DNA of 64,000 bases, from NCBI RefSeq assembly GCF_009884975.1, contig NZ_CP041970.1:992001-1056000 (forward strand), given 5' to 3'. The translations under genes were made by a program, and so were the position numbers. Source of the DNA: Acinetobacter dispersus. Its GTDB lineage: Bacteria > Pseudomonadota > Gammaproteobacteria > Pseudomonadales > Moraxellaceae. The number at the start of each line of letters is the position of its first letter. Position 1 is the stretch's first letter. Below are positions 50,643-59,789 of this stretch, one piece after another. The notes under the pieces were generated by a model, which was not told where the DNA came from, ran no database searches, and saw only the letters and a list, made by a program, of their open reading frames with translations.

Positions 50643-51518
50643 GTGCAACAGCCAATCATCAAAGCTTTCTTCGACGAAAACAGTAATACCTTTAGCTATG
50701 CCGTGCATGATCCTGAAACAAAGCATTGTGCCATTATAGACAGTGTGTTGGATTATGATGCTGCCTCGGCATCAACATCTACACAGCACGCAGATGAGAT
50801 CATTGCTTATATTGAATCTCAAGCCCTTACAGTTGAATGGATATTAGAAACGCATGTTCATGCCGATCATTTAACGGCATCACAGTATTTGAAATCCAAG
50901 CTTGGTGGCAAAATTGCCATAAGCGAGAAAATTGCGATTGTTCAGGAAACATTTAGTGCAATTTATCATATGGATATGAAGTATTTTAATACACATCAGG
51001 TGTTTGATTATTTGTTCAAGGACAATGAACATTTTCGTATTGGTAACCTAGAGGCATATAACATACCTACACCTGGACATACGCCAGCGTGCTTAAGTTA
51101 TGTGATTGGCGATGTTGTTTTTATTGGTGATACCTTATTTATGCCAGATTATGGAACGGCGCGCTGTGATTTTCCAAAAGGCAGTGCAAATATCTTATTT
51201 GATTCCGTGCAAAAGCTGTATCAATTGCCAGAATATACCCGCGTTTTTTTATGTCACGACTACAAGCCAGAAGGTCGCGATAAATATATTTATGAAACAG
51301 ATATTCGCGCGCAAAAACAAAGCAATATTCACTTAAATGCAAAAACGCTCAAGCATGACTTTGTACAAATGCGCCAAGCACGTGATACGACTTTGTCGAT
51401 GCCCAAGCTGATTTTGCCTGCGATTCAAATTAATATGGATGCAGGTAGATTGCCAGAACCTGAGTCTAATGGAATCCGCTACTTAAAGTTGCCTCTGAAT
51501 TACTTTAATCAATCATAG
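50643..51518 (+). CDS. MBL-fold hydrolase, persulfide dioxygenase-like (Blh/ETHE1-like)
   Basis: A 291-residue metallo-beta-lactamase-fold protein. The metal motif is THVHADHLTA (about 76-85, H-x-H-x-D-H), with further ligands in TPGHTPA (about 142) and IGDTLFMPDYGTARCDF (about 162-178), the last also a persulfide dioxygenase/Blh signature. It probably oxidises glutathione persulfide. The GTG start has AGGAG 7 bases upstream. Operon with the YeeE/YedE pair points to sulfide or persulfide detoxification. Confidence 0.87.
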   Translation: MQQPIIKAFFDENSNTFSYAVHDPETKHCAIIDSVLDYDAASASTSTQHADEIIAYIESQALTVEWILETHVHADHLTASQYLKSKLGGKIAISEKIAIVQETFSAIYHMDMKYFNTHQVFDYLFKDNEHFRIGNLEAYNIPTPGHTPACLSYVIGDVVFIGDTLFMPDYGTARCDFPKGSANILFDSVQKLYQLPEYTRVFLCHDYKPEGRDKYIYETDIRAQKQSNIHLNAKTLKHDFVQMRQARDTTLSMPKLILPAIQINMDAGRLPEPESNGIRYLKLPLNYFNQS

Positions 51519-51607
51519 AATACTTAATTGCTCAAAAGGATTTGAGCGATGTCTTTTTCATGCACATTGAGAATGAAAAATGAAGCTTAGGTTTTGTTTG
51601 AATACTT

Positions 51608-51633
51608 AATTGTTATGTTATAACATAACAATT
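51608..51633. promoter_or_regulatory. Zur-like operator, 26-bp perfect palindrome
   Basis: The centre is TGTTATGTTATAACATAACA (51611-51630), extended by AAT/ATT on each side. The ATGTTATAACAT core matches the gammaproteobacterial Zur pattern. It ends 18 bases before the start of a ZnuD-like receptor. Confidence 0.82.
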
Positions 51634-51651
51634 GAAAATAAGGAGTTCAAT

Positions 51652-53982
51652 GTGCGTTACAAAGCCTTGGCAATAGCCATTCTATTTATTAACCATCAAG
51701 CATCTGCAAATGAGCAGGACAGTCCTGTAATCTTGCCAAACATCAGTTTAAAAGCAGAAACTGATCTTTCAATCGGGAACAATACTGTTGTAGAGAATAG
51801 AAATACACAAAATCAAACTTTAGGAGATGCACTTAAGCAGGTGTCAGGCGTGCAAAGTAGTGCCTTTGGTCCGAATTCTGGTGCACCTATCATCCGCAGC
51901 TTAAGTGGTAATCGAGTACAAATTCTTGAGGATGGGCTCTCTGCTTATGGAATGAATGCAATCAGTGGCAATATTGCAATTCCTTTTGATCCTTTATTTA
52001 ATCAATCTATTCAGGTGAATAAGTCATCGGATAGTGTGCGATACGGCGGAAATGCAATTGGTGGTAGTGTAAATGTAGAGAATGGCCTGATTAACAAAGA
52101 AATTCCCAAGAAAGATCATAATTTAGAGTTGGCTGCTCGAAAAGGTTGGAATAATGCAGATGCGCATGGTTTTAAACTGAATCTAAATAATCAAAGCAAC
52201 TTTTCAACCAACTTCTTATTTTCAAAACAGGACATTTCGTCTTATAAGATTCCTGGGCAGAGCAAAGCCGAACTTTGTAATAGTGCAGTTTTCCCAACAA
52301 CAGGTGGTGTGAATTCAGCGTTGGCAGATGCTTGTCAAAAAGATACGCGCATACAGCAGATTTATAACACCGCATCGCAAAAATATATTGACCAATTTAT
52401 GACTGAAAATCCAGATTGGGCAGATGGAAGGTTTTCATTCTATACCGATAAACCCTCATCTGTTTGGAGTGGTAAGACATATATCAACCCAGTAAATCCT
52501 GAATATATTGCTGACACACCCAAGTTTAAAGAAAATAGAATTAATAACGATGTGACACCAAATTACAATCGAAAGCTAGGCAATAGCTATTTGGAAAATC
52601 AGCATTATGCGATCGGAAGTACTTACTTTCTGGAAAATGGCTATATTGGCTTGAGTGCAGATTCCCAGAAAAATGCATACGGCGTACCAGGATTTTCTTT
52701 AGAAAATAAGTCGTTTCAATCTTCTTATGATGATGGTCTACCTGTAGGAATAAAGACGGATCAACGAAAATATACATTGGATAGTCAATATAATTTTGAT
52801 ACGCCATTTTTGAAGGGAATCGACTTCAAAGCGAATCAAGTGATCAATCGTTCAGGTGAATATTTAGGTACGCAGCTTGCAAATGATTACCGCTTTGATA
52901 CCAAACAAGCTGAGTTACTATTCAGACATCAACCTTTGCCGTACTTAAATGGTCTACTTGGGCTGAGTCAGAGTAATCGAACCATCGAAGGACAGGGCAA
53001 GTTACGCTATCTTCCTAATGTAAAAACCAAAACACATGCGATCTTTATCCAAGAAAAAATTGACCTGAATCGTATATCTTTCGATGCAGGCTATCGCCAA
53101 GAAAGTATTGATCACAGGATCAAAGACAGTGACTTTAAAGTATCTCGTAACTCGCCGAATACCAAGTTGCAAGATACCAATTTCGATTTAGAAAGCTACA
53201 GTTTTGGTTCATATCTCAAAATGAATGACTATCTAGGCATGAAGCTTAGATATTCAGTATCGGAGCGTGCACCAGAGCTGAATGAGCTTTATGCGAGTGG
53301 CAACCATTATTCTATTATGATTAATGAGCAAGGAAATCAAAAGTTAGAGCCTGAAAAATCTAAAAATACAGAGTTGACAGCTTTGTTCAATTATCAAGAT
53401 TTTAATCTTGAGGCTACTGTATATAAGATGAAATTTGAAAACTATCTCTATCTCACGCATTCAGGCATGCAAACGGCGAACCGCTTACCTCTCAAATACT
53501 GGACTCAAACAGATACAGAAATCACAGGCTTTGAAGTTGATCTAAAACAGAAAATCAATACACAGCGTTTGGGGCTTTTTACCCTAGGTACGTTTGCTGA
53601 TTTTGTAAAAAATAAAAACTTAAATCCAAATCAATATAGCTTATTTAATGATGGCAATTATTTACCAAACATGCCAACAAGCCGTTATGGCGCAAGCGTA
53701 GAGTGGAGCAACGGAGATTGGGCTGCACGCCTCTCAAGTATTTATTATGATAAACCTAAATATCTAGGAAAGAATGTTTCGGAAGAAAAGCCTTTACCAG
53801 CCTTCAATATGGTTGATATGCAGATTAGCAAGCATTTAAAATTAAAGAATTCTGATATTGACGTGTTCCTAAACGGTTCAAATCTGCTGAATGAGGAAGC
53901 GAGACCACATAATTCTCCTTTGAAATATATTGCACCACTACCAGGGCGCGGTTTTCAGCTTGGGATTAATATGAAGATATAG
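51652..53982 (+). CDS. TonB-dependent receptor, ZnuD-like (zinc uptake)
   Basis: A 776-residue outer-membrane receptor with a signal peptide (about 1-19, ending QASA). The plug contains the ZnuD hallmarks GVQSSAFGPNSGAPIIRSL, GNRVQILEDGLS and VRYGGNAIGGSVNV. The barrel ends in PLPGRGFQLGINMKI. The Zur-like palindrome upstream supports zinc as ligand. The start is GTG 51652 with AAGGAG 7 bases upstream; an ATG two bases earlier is out of frame. The frame extends upstream to 51610, but that would start inside the operator. Confidence 0.9.
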   Translation: MRYKALAIAILFINHQASANEQDSPVILPNISLKAETDLSIGNNTVVENRNTQNQTLGDALKQVSGVQSSAFGPNSGAPIIRSLSGNRVQILEDGLSAYGMNAISGNIAIPFDPLFNQSIQVNKSSDSVRYGGNAIGGSVNVENGLINKEIPKKDHNLELAARKGWNNADAHGFKLNLNNQSNFSTNFLFSKQDISSYKIPGQSKAELCNSAVFPTTGGVNSALADACQKDTRIQQIYNTASQKYIDQFMTENPDWADGRFSFYTDKPSSVWSGKTYINPVNPEYIADTPKFKENRINNDVTPNYNRKLGNSYLENQHYAIGSTYFLENGYIGLSADSQKNAYGVPGFSLENKSFQSSYDDGLPVGIKTDQRKYTLDSQYNFDTPFLKGIDFKANQVINRSGEYLGTQLANDYRFDTKQAELLFRHQPLPYLNGLLGLSQSNRTIEGQGKLRYLPNVKTKTHAIFIQEKIDLNRISFDAGYRQESIDHRIKDSDFKVSRNSPNTKLQDTNFDLESYSFGSYLKMNDYLGMKLRYSVSERAPELNELYASGNHYSIMINEQGNQKLEPEKSKNTELTALFNYQDFNLEATVYKMKFENYLYLTHSGMQTANRLPLKYWTQTDTEITGFEVDLKQKINTQRLGLFTLGTFADFVKNKNLNPNQYSLFNDGNYLPNMPTSRYGASVEWSNGDWAARLSSIYYDKPKYLGKNVSEEKPLPAFNMVDMQISKHLKLKNSDIDVFLNGSNLLNEEARPHNSPLKYIAPLPGRGFQLGINMKI

Positions 53983-54009
53983 TTGTTTGAATCTTCTAAT
54001 TTAAAGTTT

Positions 54010-54056
54010 ATCCACTGGAAGAAATACTCAATAAAGACTTCCAGTGGTTGTTCTTT
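54010..54056. terminator. stem-loop between convergent genes
   Basis: CCACTGGAAG (54012-54021) pairs with CTTCCAGTGG (54038-54047), with T-rich sequence on the plus side. Confidence 0.75.
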
Positions 54057-54063
54057 TGAACGA

Positions 54064-54549
54064 TTAATTTAGATTTTTTAATGAATTTTTGACGATTAAA
54101 TCATGCACCAATGAGACAGGAAGCATGTAAATCTTTCCAAAAAGATTGTAAGTGATCACACTGGTTGTGACAGTTAACTTATTCTTAAGCTCATCATGTT
54201 CCCGAAGCTGTAATGCGACCAATACACTGAGATGTTTATCTGTAGACTGTAAATATAATTCCTTGTCCGTAATTTTTACCACATCAAAAAAATCCAACTT
54301 TTCATTGATCGTAACATTTTCTGGTTTAACCGAATTAAAGCCTTTGATCGGTTGAACGCCTCCAAACTTTAAACTTAAAAAATCTCTAATCCTAAAGGCG
54401 ATACGTAGCCAAAAAGGTGGATGACCTGTCATTAAGTTATAAACTTGCATCACTGTCAGATTCTTGTCGATGTATTGATGTGCTTCATGCAGGTAGTTAA
54501 GCGATGCTAATGGAGCAACCAAAGGATGAAGATCATTCTGATGTTCCAT
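54064..54549 (-). CDS. DUF2867 family protein
   Basis: A 161-residue protein matching DUF2867. Features are PPFWLRIAFRIRDFLSLKFGG (about 44-64, shown as PPFWLRIAFRIRDF and LSLKFGG), then ENVTINEKLDFFDVVKI and SVLVALQL strands, and a hydrophobic C-terminus (NLFGKIYMLPVSLVHDLIV). The fold is likely a START/SRPBCC-like beta barrel; the role is unknown. It is alone and convergent with the zinc receptor. Confidence 0.78.
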   Translation of the reverse strand: MEHQNDLHPLVAPLASLNYLHEAHQYIDKNLTVMQVYNLMTGHPPFWLRIAFRIRDFLSLKFGGVQPIKGFNSVKPENVTINEKLDFFDVVKITDKELYLQSTDKHLSVLVALQLREHDELKNKLTVTTSVITYNLFGKIYMLPVSLVHDLIVKNSLKNLN

Positions 54550-54867
54550 TGCACTTATTCCTAGACTTATAGATATATGAAATTTATAATAATTTATAGA
54601 TGAATTACTGAATGTATGCCAATTACATTATCTGACGATTATTTTAAATTTGGCTTGATATTCTAGTATAAAATGGCTTTTATAATTGATATTTATTTTG
54701 CTAAGCTAAATTACATTTCACATAATTTATAGAAAATTTAACTACAGTAGCACCGATTTTATAACATAGAGAAATAAGTCCTTACTTTGATAAAGGTTGG
54801 CTTTTTTCGGGAAGTTGATTTTCTCATTCCAAATTTTTAACGATTTATATTAACAAAGGAAAAAAAC
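54550..54867. other. AT-rich divergent promoter region
   Basis: About 320 bases between the DUF2867 gene and the flavin monooxygenase gene. Several repeats of AATTTATA-like sequence are present. No gene, operator palindrome or terminator is convincing. Confidence 0.5.
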
Positions 54868-55959
54868 ATGCATCAACATAACTTCAATTTATCTGATCAT
54901 TTTAAATTGGGCATTTTTGCCTCTAATTGTTCTGGAGGCTTAACACCTTCAACTCTAGATGATGGCTGGGATGCCAGTTGGAGCCAAAATTTAGAATTAG
55001 CGCAAATGGCCGATGATGCAGGAATTGATTTCATGTTATCCGCGGCACGTTTTATTGGTCATGGCGGCAAAAAGGATTTTCATGGAACGGTGTTAGAGAC
55101 AGTGACATGGACATCTGCATTATTAGCAAAAACTAAAAATATTCAGATCTTCGCTACTTTACATACAGTATTGAATCATCCAATTGTCGTCGCAAAACAA
55201 ATCGCAACCATGGCCCAAGTCAGTGATAATCGTGTTGGGCTAAACATCGTCGCAGGGTGGAATAAACCTGAATACGACGCTATGGGTTTACAATTACCTG
55301 ATGATCATGAGACACGATATGGTTATGCACAAGAATGGTATGAATTAATTAAAAAAACTTGGCAAAGTACTGAGCCATTCAATTGGGAGGGTAAATTTTT
55401 TCAAACCCAAGGCACCTATGGCAAACCAGCTCCTCAAGTTTTTCCACCCATTTTTAATGCCGCTGGTTCAAAAGAAGGGCGCGAGTTTGCAGTTAAAAAC
55501 TCAGATTTTTTATTTACACCCGCCGCTGATTTAGCACGCTCAGTGACAGAAATTAAAGAACTTAAAGATGAGGCTGAAACTTTAGGTCGAAAAATTAAAG
55601 TCCTGACCTTTGCTCATGTGATTTGTCGGCCAACTGAAGAAGAAGCGAAAGCTGAGTGGGATCGACAATTAAATAATGCAGATCATGGTGCTATACAGCA
55701 ATTAATGGATACCTTATTTTCGTTTTGTAAATCTTTCCCAGCTGATTTACGGGAAGAATTGCGCCAACGTATTGCCGTAGGTCATGGCGGTTTTCCATTG
55801 GTTGGTACTCCTGAACAAGTTGCTGAAGGGTTGATACTGTTACATGAAACAGGTTTTTCAGGCAGTACCTTATCTTTCCTCAATTATACGCAAGAATTTC
55901 CATATTTCAGGGATCACGTTTTACCGATTTTAAAAGATAGAGGTTTACTAAAATCATAA
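54868..55959 (+). CDS. LLM-class flavin-dependent monooxygenase (SfnG/RutA-like)
   Basis: A 363-residue bacterial-luciferase-fold enzyme using reduced FMN supplied by a partner reductase. Family segments are LGIFASNCSGG (about 14-24), MADDAGIDFMLSAARFIGHGG (about 47-67, shown as MADDAGIDFML and SAARFIGHGG), VGLNIVAGWNKPEY (about 125-138) and FNAAGSKEGREFA (about 197-209). These resemble dimethylsulfone monooxygenase SfnG and the RutA group; the substrate is not settled. No reductase gene is adjacent. AAAGGAAA precedes the start. Confidence 0.87.
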   Translation: MHQHNFNLSDHFKLGIFASNCSGGLTPSTLDDGWDASWSQNLELAQMADDAGIDFMLSAARFIGHGGKKDFHGTVLETVTWTSALLAKTKNIQIFATLHTVLNHPIVVAKQIATMAQVSDNRVGLNIVAGWNKPEYDAMGLQLPDDHETRYGYAQEWYELIKKTWQSTEPFNWEGKFFQTQGTYGKPAPQVFPPIFNAAGSKEGREFAVKNSDFLFTPAADLARSVTEIKELKDEAETLGRKIKVLTFAHVICRPTEEEAKAEWDRQLNNADHGAIQQLMDTLFSFCKSFPADLREELRQRIAVGHGGFPLVGTPEQVAEGLILLHETGFSGSTLSFLNYTQEFPYFRDHVLPILKDRGLLKS

Positions 55960-55995
55960 TTATGATTGAAAGAATTTTCTGATTGCTCGTTGAAC

Positions 55996-56031
55996 TTGTG
56001 ACAATCTTTAGCCATTTAAGGATTGTCACAA
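55996..56031 (+). terminator. 15-bp stem-loop after the flavin monooxygenase gene
   Basis: TTGTGACAATCTTTA (55996-56010) pairs with TAAGGATTGTCACAA (56017-56031) with one G-U pair and a 6-base loop. There is no clean T run, so termination is possible but unproven. Confidence 0.55.
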
Positions 56032-56138
56032 TGTGTTGTGAGTCCTTTATTTATATGAAAAAAGTAATGAATTTTGAGTAGGAATCTATATTTTTTGTGC
56101 TATAAGATTAGCTCAATAATTAAACTTGAGAATAACAA

Positions 56139-56399
56139 ATGTCTGAACAGAAATATCATTGGTACTTAATTGGTTATACGTTTAATGATAAGAGTAATAA
56201 CGGCAATACAAGGAATTTCAGCATTCAGCTGCCACTAGAAACATTCTTGCCACCAGTTTCTAAATCTAAATTGAACGAATTAAGCGTCATAGGCGCCGAG
56301 TGGATTCAAAAGAATGATCCCAAGACTGAACCAGAGAATTTATTTGCGATCTCGATTTGCTATTTAGGTGAAATGACAGAATCGCAATTTAATGCTTAG
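56139..56399 (+). CDS. hypothetical protein, 86 residues
   Basis: A small soluble protein that I do not recognise. It opens YHWYLIGYTFND and has a Pro-rich middle (QLPLETFLPPVSKSK). No TM helix or signal is present. It has its own terminator and only a weak ribosome site (CTTGAGAATAAC), so expression is uncertain, though codon composition looks coding. Confidence 0.55.
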   Translation: MSEQKYHWYLIGYTFNDKSNNGNTRNFSIQLPLETFLPPVSKSKLNELSVIGAEWIQKNDPKTEPENLFAISICYLGEMTESQFNA

Positions 56400-56408
56400 G
56401 TTAGATGT

Positions 56409-56437
56409 AAAAGAAGGCCCTAAAGGGCTTTCTCTTT
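56409..56437 (+). terminator. terminator after the 86-residue gene
   Basis: AAGGCCC pairs with GGGCTTT (one G-U pair) across a TAAA loop, followed by CTCTTT. Confidence 0.65.
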
Positions 56438-56477
56438 ATAATTAAAACTAATTTTTAAGTTCCTAAAAGGATAAATG

Positions 56478-57275
56478 ATGAGTGACTATATCAGTATTAA
56501 TAAGCATGCTTGGAACTTAAAAACAAATGCGCATATCAACAGCGAGTTTTATGATAATTTTTCCTTTCTAAAAGGAAGAAACACACTAAATCCAATAGAG
56601 TTGGGTATTTTAGGGGATATTTCAGGCAAATCCATATTGCACTTACAATGTCATTTCGGACAAGATTCTATGTCTTTGGCTCAACTTGGAGCTAATGTTA
56701 CAGCTATAGATTTTTCAGAAGAAGCCATAAAAAAAGCAAAAGAGTTTAACGATGAACTAGGCTTAAATGTAGAGTTTATTTGCTCCGATATTTATGAACT
56801 ACCCAATATTTTAGACAAAAAATACGATTACATTTTTACGAGCTACGGTGTTATAGGATGGTTAGAAAATTTAGATTTATGGGCTAAGGTGATATCCAAT
56901 TTTTTAAAGATTGGGGGTAAATTTTTGATTGTTGAATTTCATCCAGTCATATGGATGTTTGATGATGAGATTAAAAATATAACATTTAGCTACTTCAAAA
57001 ATGACCCTATAAATGAAACATCTACTGGCTCTTATGCTGATAAATCAGCGGAAATAAACTATCAAACAATCACTTGGAATCATAGCCTGAGTGAAATATT
57101 TACAAGTTTAATCAATCATGGAATAAATGTTCTCGAATTCAAAGAATATGATTACTCATCCTATAACTGTTTTGCCAATATGATGAAAGAGAATGAAAAA
57201 TACAGGATTGAGCATTTTGGCAAAAAATTACCATTGATGTTCTCAATATTGGGTGAAAAGAACCAAAATATTTAG
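56478..57275 (+). CDS. class I SAM-dependent methyltransferase
   Basis: A 265-residue methyltransferase with motif I ILHLQCHFGQDSMSLAQLGA (about 54-73; Cys-x-x-Gly replaces the usual G-x-G-x-G, as in a known subgroup). The acidic loop is VTAIDFSEEAIKKAKE (about 75-90) and motif IV region YDYIFTSYGVIGWL (about 116-129). The substrate is unknown. The gene is distinctly AT-rich with AAA/ATA-type codons, suggesting transfer. ATG 56478 is better spaced from AAAAGGA than ATG 56475. Confidence 0.82.
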   Translation: MSDYISINKHAWNLKTNAHINSEFYDNFSFLKGRNTLNPIELGILGDISGKSILHLQCHFGQDSMSLAQLGANVTAIDFSEEAIKKAKEFNDELGLNVEFICSDIYELPNILDKKYDYIFTSYGVIGWLENLDLWAKVISNFLKIGGKFLIVEFHPVIWMFDDEIKNITFSYFKNDPINETSTGSYADKSAEINYQTITWNHSLSEIFTSLINHGINVLEFKEYDYSSYNCFANMMKENEKYRIEHFGKKLPLMFSILGEKNQNI

Positions 57276-57463
57276 ATTTAAATTAATTAAATATTAATAG
57301 CTTATTACTAAAATACTTTAATTGGCTTGCAGGTGTTTTTTTTAAAATCTAATGGTTGTTTTCATGCTAAAGGCTCTTCCTTAATGAAGCTTTTCTTTAA
57401 GATAAACGTATAATCAATTTAACTTTCATTATGAATTGTCTAAAGCTTTAAGATTGAGTTGAT

Positions 57464-58285
57464 ATGAAGAATTCTGCACGAATACATTGTTTTGATGATC
57501 TGGATAGCTTAGAGCTACTTATCGCAGATTTTTCTGACCATGAGTTTGAAAGGCATTGGCATGATACTTGGTCTGTTGGTGTTGTATTGCGAGGGGCAAA
57601 TAACAATAGTGCACAGCGAAAAATGGAAGGGATTGTCCACTGTGGTGAAGTCAGCATCATTGCTCCAGGGGAAGTTCATGCTGGAACGGTCGTTGGCGAG
57701 CAAGGATGTCGCTATTTTATGTTTTATCCAAAGGTGGAGAGTGTATTTAATACGGCTGAAAGTATGGAAATGCATTTACCTCCGAATATTGTGGCTGGCC
57801 TAAAACAAACTGTATTTGCGGAAAAGCTTTGTGAGGCTGCCACAGTTTTAACAAACATAGACGCTGATAAATTTGAAAAAGACGTTGTTTGGACTAACTG
57901 CATGGCTGAATTTCTTCACGTATTTTCTTCTGCTGGAGTACAAAACCTTGTAAGCGAAAAGAGTTCAGCATCATCACATTTAATACGAGCAAAAGAATAT
58001 CTTCATGATTATCAGTTAGAAGGAATTAGTCTAGACAGATTAGCTCAAGCAGCAGGTATGTCGAAATTCCATCTATGTCGCCAATTTACAGCAAAGTTTG
58101 GTTTGTCCCCAAGTCGTTATCAACGGCAACTTAAACTACAGCAAGTGAAAAGAATGCTTTCGGCAGGTCGTGATATCGCAGAAATTGCAGTTAGCTGTGG
58201 CTTTTCTGATCAGTCTCATTTAGGAAGAGCATTTAAATCTACTTATGGGACGACTCCTCGTAATTATCGCAACTTCAGTCGCTGA
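57464..58285 (+). CDS. AraC family transcriptional regulator
   Basis: A 273-residue regulator with an N-terminal cupin sensor (about 20-110; FERHWHDTWSVGVVLRG and the APGEVHAG turn) and a C-terminal double helix-turn-helix (about 170-270; LDRLAQAAGMSKFHLCRQF and ISEIA-type IAEIAVSCGFSDQSHLGRAF). It lies 61 bases ahead of a LysE-type exporter on the same strand, a common pairing in which an AraC protein senses the exported compound. Confidence 0.92.
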   Translation: MKNSARIHCFDDLDSLELLIADFSDHEFERHWHDTWSVGVVLRGANNNSAQRKMEGIVHCGEVSIIAPGEVHAGTVVGEQGCRYFMFYPKVESVFNTAESMEMHLPPNIVAGLKQTVFAEKLCEAATVLTNIDADKFEKDVVWTNCMAEFLHVFSSAGVQNLVSEKSSASSHLIRAKEYLHDYQLEGISLDRLAQAAGMSKFHLCRQFTAKFGLSPSRYQRQLKLQQVKRMLSAGRDIAEIAVSCGFSDQSHLGRAFKSTYGTTPRNYRNFSR

Positions 58286-58346
58286 GCAATATCATTCTAT
58301 CTTGTTGGTTTAGAGATATTGAAAATATGTCCAATTAACGTTTCAA

Positions 58347-58979
58347 ATGATGTTTATGGATATTTCAATACTTTGGCTGTTTGCTATTTCTGCTACGATC
58401 TTAACGCTTATTCCGGGTCCTGATATGTTGCGTGCATTATCAAATGCAATGAGTCAGGGAGCTAAGGCTGGATTGATCACTGTATTGGGTGCTGTGACTG
58501 GAGTGATGTTCCATATCCTATTTGCAATTGCTGGTGTAACGGCATTAATTTATTCTTCTCCTGTATTGTATAAAAGTTTTGTCATTGTTGGTGCGTTATA
58601 CATTTTGTGGGTTGGTGTTAGTATATTTATAAATAATAATCCACTTAACATTGATAATACCAAGTCTAAGAAAAGCAATAAAAAGCTTTATGCAGAAGGA
58701 TTACTCACCAACCTCTTAAATCCCAAAGCGATTATATTTACACTGGCCTTTATTCCTCAGTTCATTCAAATAGAGGCTGGTGGTGTCACGTTGCAAATGT
58801 TAATACTTGGCGTTGAGTTGATCATTATCATGTTGTTAATACAAATTCCTCTAGTATTTTTAGCTGAAAAAATTGCTGTTAATGTCAAATCAAACTCTAA
58901 AAACGGTATTTATATCAACAGATTTTTTGGCGTCATTATTGTATTTTTAGGCTTAATGGTTTTATTTGTTCGCTTATAA
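58347..58979 (+). CDS. LysE/RhtB family amino-acid exporter
   Basis: A 210-residue inner-membrane exporter with six TM helices. The N-terminal signature TLIPGPDMLRALSNAMSQG (about 18-36) and the LLTNLLNPKAIIFTLAF segment (about 118-134) are diagnostic. The substrate, probably an amino acid or derivative, is unknown. Likely co-transcribed with the preceding AraC gene. The start is ATG 58347, with ATG 58350 and 58356 in the same frame; none has a strong ribosome site. Confidence 0.9.
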   Translation: MMFMDISILWLFAISATILTLIPGPDMLRALSNAMSQGAKAGLITVLGAVTGVMFHILFAIAGVTALIYSSPVLYKSFVIVGALYILWVGVSIFINNNPLNIDNTKSKKSNKKLYAEGLLTNLLNPKAIIFTLAFIPQFIQIEAGGVTLQMLILGVELIIIMLLIQIPLVFLAEKIAVNVKSNSKNGIYINRFFGVIIVFLGLMVLFVRL

Positions 58980-59093
58980 CAAAGTTGGCCTTATTTTAAG
59001 TCGGATGAAAAAGGATATTTAGAGTATTTTATTGCGATGAATTTTGGGGGACAAAAAGAACCAAGCAAAGCACTAGAAGATTCTATAAAATAA
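58980..59093 (+). pseudogene. possible gene remnant (37 codons)
   Basis: In the frame continuing past the LysE stop, the bases encode QSWPYFKSDEKGYLEYFIAM then NFGGQKEPSKALEDSIK before TAA 59091-59093. The composition is protein-like (balanced charge, aromatic residues, helical C-terminus), and there is no start codon at the left end. It could be the decayed C-terminus of a lost gene, or chance. No family is recognised. Confidence 0.28.
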
Positions 59094-59135
59094 ACGAAAA
59101 TTTTCACTCAATTTAAAAATTGGCTCTTTGTATAA

Positions 59136-59726
59136 ATGACTGATATAGAAATAGAAACACATCCATTGCAACCATTTTTACCTGCGACTGCAAAGCTGCT
59201 GATGCTTGGCAGTTTTCCACCGCCACAAACTCGCTGGAAGATGGATTTTTACTATCCAAACCTTCAAAATGACATGTGGCGGATATTTGGTCTTGTTTTC
59301 TTTAAAGATAAAAATCATTTTTTAGATTTACCCAATAAAAATTTTAAAGAGCAACTGATCCGTGAGTTCTTAACTCAAATTGGTGTAGGAATCTTTGACA
59401 CGGCCTATCAAGTGAAACGATTACAAGGTAATGCATCTGATAAATTTTTAGAAATTGTTACGCCTACAGATTTATCCAAATTACTGGAACAAATTCCACT
59501 GTGCCATACCATTATGACTACAGGCGATAAAGCGACAGATACGCTGATGCTACACTTTCCAGAGCAAGCTAGTAAGCCTATGATTGGACAGTCGGTACAG
59601 GTAAATTTTGATGATCGAGAGCTGAATTTATACCGATTACCATCATCATCAAGAGCCTATCCTTTAGCGCTGGATAAGAAAGCAGAAGCCTATCAACAGT
59701 TCTTTAGACAAATTGGTTTAGTGTAG
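59136..59726 (+). CDS. uracil-DNA glycosylase superfamily protein
   Basis: A 196-residue protein. LLMLGSFPPPQTRWKMDFYYPN (about 21-42, shown as LLMLGSFPPP and RWKMDFYYPN), followed by NDMWRIFGLVF, matches the motif A region of the TDG/MUG-like branch of the UDG fold. The C-terminal LYRLPSSSRAYPLALDKK (about 167-184) matches the motif B substrate-loop region (x-P-S-S-S/P). It probably removes deaminated or mismatched bases. No clear ribosome site is seen at ATG 59136. It lies downstream of the LysE gene and remnant on the same strand. Confidence 0.8.
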   Translation: MTDIEIETHPLQPFLPATAKLLMLGSFPPPQTRWKMDFYYPNLQNDMWRIFGLVFFKDKNHFLDLPNKNFKEQLIREFLTQIGVGIFDTAYQVKRLQGNASDKFLEIVTPTDLSKLLEQIPLCHTIMTTGDKATDTLMLHFPEQASKPMIGQSVQVNFDDRELNLYRLPSSSRAYPLALDKKAEAYQQFFRQIGLV

Positions 59727-59789
59727 TTTGTTGTTATGAAAATGACCAATCATGATTATAAGCTACTATAAAATAAAAGGAATATAAGT

